The position numbers were made by a program, and so were the translations under genes. From assembly GCA_023213315.1 (NCBI GenBank), contig JAKCPI010031695.1, forward strand, positions 62,001 to 126,000: a stretch of 64,000 nucleotides of DNA, read 5' to 3'. Origin of the DNA: Euborellia annulipes. Lineage: Eukaryota; Arthropoda; Insecta; Dermaptera; Anisolabididae. The notes beneath the pieces were generated by a model, which had not been told where the DNA came from, did not search any database, and was given only the letters and a program-made list of their open reading frames with translations. Shown piece after piece: positions 59,238 to 64,000 of this stretch (positions are counted from its first letter, which is position 1; each line of letters starts with the position of its first letter).

Positions 59238-59490
59238 ATAAACAGGTAGATATACTCTTGGTTAATAAAAGATGTTGGTTTTAATTTTTCATATATATAT
59301 ATACATATATTTCTTTATTCAGAGCATAAGAGGCTAACAAGTCTGCGCAGGGTCACTTGTTTCGGCGAAATAACGCCTTCATCAGAGCCTCTTATGCTCT
59401 GAATAAAGAAATATATGTATATATATATATATGAAAAATTAAAACCAACATCTTTTATTAACCAAGAGTATATCTACCTGTTTATGAGAT
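59238..59490. mobile_element. Foldback element C built around one hammerhead ribozyme
   Basis: A palindrome: arms AGGTAGATATACTCTTGGTT...TTTCTTTATTCAGAGCATAAG and the complement from 59386 to about 59485. The short unpaired middle is the ribozyme core, so the innermost part of the palindrome doubles as its stem I. Same family as element B (6697-7145). Confidence 0.8.
59325..59396 (-). ncRNA. Hammerhead ribozyme motif C, near-canonical
   Basis: Minus strand: stem I is a perfect eleven-bp helix, CAUAAGAGGCU (59386-59396) with AGCCUCUUAUG (59325-59335). Core CUGAUGA (59379-59385), extra A (59378), stem II GGCG/CGCC around UUAUUU, GAA, stem III six-bp ACAAGU/ACUUGU with a 12-nt loop, cleavage U (59336). 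Every invariant position is present, so this is the best candidate in the window for self-cleavage. Internal-loop contacts between stems I and II, which natural hammerheads use for speed, are not obvious because stem I is fully paired. Confidence 0.78.
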
Positions 59491-60059
59491 TACAATCTAT
59501 AAGACTGGTTCACACTAAAAATATTAATAATAAAAACCTAAATTCAAACTAATGTCAAAATGGCTGTATCATCAGGTACCGCGGAAACCCGAACTGAGTT
59601 GGCGAAGAAATGAGTGACCACCCTTGTCATCGAATAAAGTTTATCTTTGTAGATAATGTCATGTTAACTTAGAAAAAAAAGTTACAGAAAATATCTGCAT
59701 TTCTTATTTTATCGCAATTCGTATTTTCGATGCTCTATTTCTCGGACAGACTCTGGTTGGAAGGTGAGTATTTAATAAATTACACAGAATTTATTATCAG
59801 AGGTCTGTCCGAGAAATAGAGCATTGGAGATACGAATTACGATATTCTCACTGGACCAGCATCTTTTCAAAACATTTCTTATTTTAAACGTACTGAAAAA
59901 ATATTTTACTTTTTATTTATTAATTATTTTAGTTAGGAACGGAAGTTTCGGTTCGGCCAAAAAGTTTGAAAAGATTGGAAGAGACTGGTATACTAAAAAA
60001 AAAAGGTCAAATGATTTTTCGGTTACGTTTTCGGCCGATTTCATCCCATTTGTCCCGCT

Positions 60060-60545
60060 TTGTCTCAATGAAATTGTGGTCACTTTATACTCGAATCGAC
60101 GAGGGACCAAAAATTAAAGCCCAACCTATTCAACTCGACTATACTGCCGGCTCAGCTATGCAAGTGAAACGTGGGCCCTAACACGGGAATATGAAAATAA
60201 AATCAAGACCTGGCGGCGCTGGAAGAATGGGTGGGATTACACTGAGAATATGTCAACACAAGGCCTCCACAATATAGACGTTAATAGAGCAAAACACGAA
60301 TGGGAATGGCCAGGGTATCTTATGAGAGAGACATCGCTACAGCTATGGATTCCAGGAACAAGAAGCGACCAGTAGGGAGACCACCTATAGAGAGACTCGT
60401 TGAGTTTTAGAAACTTCATAAGTTCAGGGAGAAGATGTGTTCTTCTTTGGACGAAACTGTCGAAGAACCGTCGAGTGTGGAGTAATAAATGGGACCTGCG
60501 TGCACCAAATCGCTGCACAGAAGAACGGGTTCTAATTAACTAAGT
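60060..60545 (+). mobile_element. Decayed LINE reverse-transcriptase C terminus
   Basis: Broken plus frames read KIKTWRRWKNGWDY, then NRAKHEWEWPGYLMRETS, RPVGRPPIERLV and, further on, NKWDLRAPNRCTEERVL, in the order seen at the end of RTE/craniofacial-type LINE proteins (KxxWxGHxxR, GRPxxRW, C-terminal W). Stops and shifts throughout. Confidence 0.55.
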
Positions 60546-60739
60546 TATTTTAATGAAATTTAACATAAAAAAAAAAATTCAGAAAAAAGATGAAAAATAT
60601 ATATATAATTTGAAATGTTAAAAAAAATTGTGTTAATAATTAAAAAGAGATTTATATAAAAAGAAAATTTGTTGAAAAACATTAAACAAAGATTTAATTT
60701 ATATTAAATTAACAAAGAGAATAATTTAAAAACCCTTAC

Positions 60740-60904
60740 CTTTAATTAATTAATTCTTAAGTTGATCTTGACGATTTTTAATGTCAATTTAGTAAATGGT
60801 TTAAAGTGATGGATGTATTTTTCTTTAATCTCTCACCAATACCAAATCAAATAGTTCCGTCTTCGTTATTTGAATCACTACTGAGTTGATTATTTGAATC
60901 GCAT
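60740..60904 (-). other. Exon-like block homologous (inverted) to 48283-48413
   Basis: Minus strand: acceptor TATCTCAG before ATGCGATTC, donor AAAG|GTAAGG. Shared with the plus-strand block: ATTTGG(A/T)ATTGGT, AAATACATCCATCA, GTCAAGATC and (T)TAATTGAAG or TTAATTAAAG right before GTAAGG. No frame stays open. A further small block with splice signals is at 61208-61239. Confidence 0.45.
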
Positions 60905-61033
60905 CTGAGATAAAAAGAAAACAATAATCAATTTGGACATTAAAATGATCTTTCATTTGTAAGAACTTTTAATTTGTTATTTTAATCAAATTCAACTGTT
61001 ATTTATTCAAAAAACAGCTTAAATTGATTAAAA

Positions 61034-61076
<43 letters not shown>

Positions 61077-61239
61077 TAATATTTTAATTAATATATATAT
61101 ATATATATACCGGTATATATTTGGTTAGAAAAGAAGTCAAAATTCTCTTCCTTGAAATTTTTCTTTCTTAAAAATATGAGAAAATAAAGATTGAACTTGG
61201 TATTTACCTTGACTTATATTCCTGTGAAGCTCGTGTTTT

Positions 61240-62440
61240 CTGTAGATACTTTCTTTAATAATAAGATAAATTTTAAAATCATATATTTATATATATATAT
61301 GATGATTGATGTATGTCTGTCTTGATCTATGGCAAAATTAGAATGTAAATGTGAAGTTGTCGATGCAAATCTCATCTGAAATAAAAAAAAAAGGAATAAA
61401 TTAATAAAAATTATCCTAATAACTATTGAATGATGTTATAGAAATAAATAAATTTAGGCCTAAGTATAATTTTGCTTATTCAGGATATCAAAATACTTTA
61501 ACGTTTTATTTTAATGAATTTTTCAATCATTCTTCATTTTCTTTTAAGCAGTGCCAGAAATCCGATCAAATGATTAATAAAATTGATTAAAAATATAAGT
61601 AAAGGGCAAGTTAAGGTTAGATAAATTGACATGGTACAACTTAAATAATTAATAAGCAAGAGAAGTAAAAAATTTTGATTAAATGATTTAAAAGAATTAA
61701 AATAATAAAAATTTTTATTAAGATTTATATAGTATATCGTGATTAAATAAAAAAATAAGACAATAAATGACAGACAAATCGTATATAAAAAAAATCAATA
61801 ATTTTAGATCATAAGTAGGCTAAATATTAGAAATTAAAAATAATATAAGTAATTAGACAAATGAATATTAATAATTTGAATATTTAAATTAAAATAAAAA
61901 CAAATTTGAATAGTAAGAAGGGGTTAAATATTAAAAAAAATGTGACAGACACAGTGACCATTTATTACTCGTTGACACATGAGCTGAGAATATTTCATTT
62001 GTTTAAAATTTTTAGAAAATTAACTTGAAAATAAATTAATATTCAAATGAATCACTTACCTTGAGAGAAAATCCAATAGAATAAAATAAAATATACATGT
62101 CAATGAATATATTAAAGGCGAGTTGATCAGAATTGTCAGAGATGAGATAAAGAGACAAGTCATTCGAATTCGATTTCAAAGACCAAGCAATGGAGCATCG
62201 AATTTATACGAGTATCAATGCAAAAATAATTAAAATATATATCTAACAAATAAAATATAATATAAAATAAAATATAATTTCAGGAACAGTGGCTGAATGT
62301 ATAATGAGATGTGAGGAGATCCAGGCAGCCGATAGTAATAAAGAAAAAATATATATTTCTTTTCCGCTTTATTTCAAACAACATGCATTCATTACAATAA
62401 CAAATTAATAAAAAAAAGGGTTTTTTTTAATTTCATTTAG
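61240..62440. other. AT-rich spacer
   Basis: Very AT-rich with TA tracts. A possible acceptor with a following ATG is on the minus strand at 61375. A truncated arm of foldback family H (GCAGCCGATAGTAATAAAG) is at about 62325. I see no supported gene. Confidence 0.4.
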
Positions 62441-62529
62441 GATTTTTCAGCACCGAAGAGCATTTAGACCCCGTCTCTATTTATTTCAATTGGTAGCAAT
62501 CCAATTGAAATAAATTTTTGTCGCATGAG
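62440..62529 (-). repeat. tRNA-derived SINE, minus copy cut by a hAT element
   Basis: TTTAGACCCCGTCTCTATTT...CAATTGAAATAAATTTTTGT...CGCATGAG is the reverse of the SINE at 3525. The copy stops where the hAT element begins. Confidence 0.65.
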
Positions 62530-62919
62530 CAGAGTTGGGTTTTATACACGATTTTGCAGTTTTATACAAAAATCGCGGATAAAACTTGTATAAAACGTAT
62601 AAAATGTATAAAACGTATAAAATGTATAAAACTTGGATGCGCATGCGCAAATCCGACGAGAAAAGAAATTCAAATAAAATTTCATTTTTCATTTATTAAC
62701 ATTTTGATTATATTATTCACTAAATAAAAAGCAAACAACATCGTCAATGCTTTAAAACATTATAAAATATGAAAAGCTTTTAAGCTGTTTTTTCAGGGGG
62801 GAGGGTTGGTTTTTTACAGTTTTATACCTTTTATACATCGGCCTAGTTTTATCCGCGATAGTTTTATTCATGTATAAAACCGTGTATTATACTCGGCGGG
62901 ATAAAACCTGCCAACTCTG
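62530..62919. mobile_element. hAT-type MITE with TATAAAAC subterminal repeats
   Basis: Ends CAGAGTTGGG...CCAACTCTG. Several GTATAAAAC/GTTTTATAC units lie near both ends, plus ATCGCGGATAAAAC inverted as GTTTTATCCGCGAT. 390 bp. Flanking 8-bp words do not match, so the target duplication is lost or an end is shifted. Confidence 0.7.
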
Positions 62920-63254
62920 CTTAGTGCATAGATTATTTAGATATAATTGATGACAACTAACTTTTTGCTTAATAAAAAAAAAAAAATTAATAGTAATGTT
63001 TAGTAAAAATATTTTTAATAGCATTAAAAAATTAAATTACATCATGTAAATTTTAATAAAGGCCTATTATTATAGAATAAAATACATTAAAATAATCATG
63101 TCTCGAGATTGTCTACCTAGGAAGGGTCCATACAGACCATTTTGCAAGAACCACTTTTTTGAAATCAGCAACCCCCAATTCAATTTAAATAAATTTTTGT
63201 TGCAATGGATGGGATGCGATTTTCGGTGGGGCTGATTGGTTGGATCTGGGGGAT

Positions 63255-63945
63255 GAAACTTTTTTACTTTCTCTTACCTATGTATATATGTAATATATAT
63301 ATAGAGAGAAAGTATTGGATTCATGTCAAAAATTCGATGTCGAGATTTTGATGGATCTTCACGTTTTGAGGTCCCCTGAATCCAAAAAAGTGGTTTTCGC
63401 GACATGGTCTGTCTGTGGGTGGGTGGGTGGGTGTGTGGGTGGGTGTGTGTTCAATTTTAAGAATGAAGGAATTGAGCTATGAGGCTGAAATTTTATATAT
63501 AAGTTAAACACCCCCCGGGACCGGAAAAATAAGCTTTTAATCAAAATCGGCCAAAGAGTACTAGTACTTTACTGATGTACTTTTTCAGTTTTTTTCGATT
63601 TTCTCAAAATTCGCTCTAACGATTTTGATTAAAATTCAAAAATCAATTATTTTTTAGATGCTCTTTCAAATGTATATTCTCGTTTTGCCCTCAAAATTGT
63701 TTGAAGCACACTTTACTCTTGTGCTTCATAGGAAAGATAGGAGAAATGGTTGCCATGGTAACAAATTATAAATATTTTCCCATACTTATAAATTTTACAT
63801 CTGAATTCAAATATTCCCTACTGCCGGGAACTAAATACATGTCGACACAAAAAATCTGGTGTGACAAGCACAGTACACAACTTTCGATTACCGAAGGTAA
63901 GAGAAAGTTGTGTGCTGTGCGCCAGTCACACCAGATTTTTAAATT
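63255..63945 (+). repeat. Dispersed repeat R1 with terminal hairpin
   Basis: Starts with a TTACTTTCTCTTACCTATGT / ATATAGAGAGAAAGTATTGG hairpin, then the full set of R1 words, and ends with AAAATCTGGTGTGACAAGCA...GCGCCAGTCACACCAGATTT, a 3' hairpin also seen in the copies at 32330-32410. The GGGTGGGTG expansion at 63415 is local. Confidence 0.75.
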
Positions 63946-64000
63946 ATATCTTCAAATACTAGCACCGTTAAGTTGATTTGTGTCTTGAATTGATAGTTTA

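Overview
This is a eukaryotic, almost certainly animal, nuclear window: AT-rich, intron-split genes with GT/AG junctions and a dense load of transposable elements. The gene set (INTS6, DHDH, WDR73, DAW1, KLHL10, CSTF2, an ALMS-motif protein) and the repeat landscape (hAT and mariner relics, tRNA-derived SINEs, LINE 3' ends, foldback elements, TA and poly-G runs) suggest an arthropod, probably an insect, but the species cannot be named from the sequence.

Layout. 0.4-2.9 kb: last three exons of INTS6 (+). 7.3-9.5 kb: complete five-exon dihydrodiol dehydrogenase DHDH (+). 11.5-16.6 kb: complete five-exon WDR73 (+), with a three-level nested transposon insertion in intron 2. 16.8-21.9 kb: eight-exon DAW1 (-), tail-to-tail with WDR73. 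22.2-34.7 kb: ten-exon KLHL10 (+), head-to-head with DAW1 across 287 bp that hold a near-consensus RFX X-box. 36.6-37.5 kb: intronless, short CSTF2 (+). 37.5-45.6 kb: ALMS-motif protein (-), tail-to-tail with CSTF2. 46-62 kb: repeat-rich, with two weakly supported multi-exon units on opposite strands that share one inverted, homologous exon. 62-64 kb: repeats.

I joined exons by hand using splice sites and phase. DHDH (333 aa), WDR73 (369 aa) and KLHL10 (675 aa) close perfectly in frame. DAW1 closes (417 aa) only if one A is removed from an A6 run in its first exon. Several genes fit axoneme, centrosome or sperm biology (DAW1, KLHL10, the ALMS-motif protein, possibly the intronless CSTF2).

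The most striking non-gene signal is a set of foldback (inverted-repeat) elements whose arms carry hammerhead-ribozyme cores: CTGANGA, one extra nucleotide, a paired stem II, GAA, a short stem III, then a cleavage nucleotide, with a complementary stem I in the better copies. The best copies are at 59325-59396 (-), 6992-7050 (+), 28984-29032 (+) and 4714-4774/4848-4909. Compensating changes in the stems and separate core-destroying mutations in other copies make this more than a chance motif. They most resemble the hammerheads known from Penelope-like elements and retrozymes, but I see no encoded reverse transcriptase in these copies.
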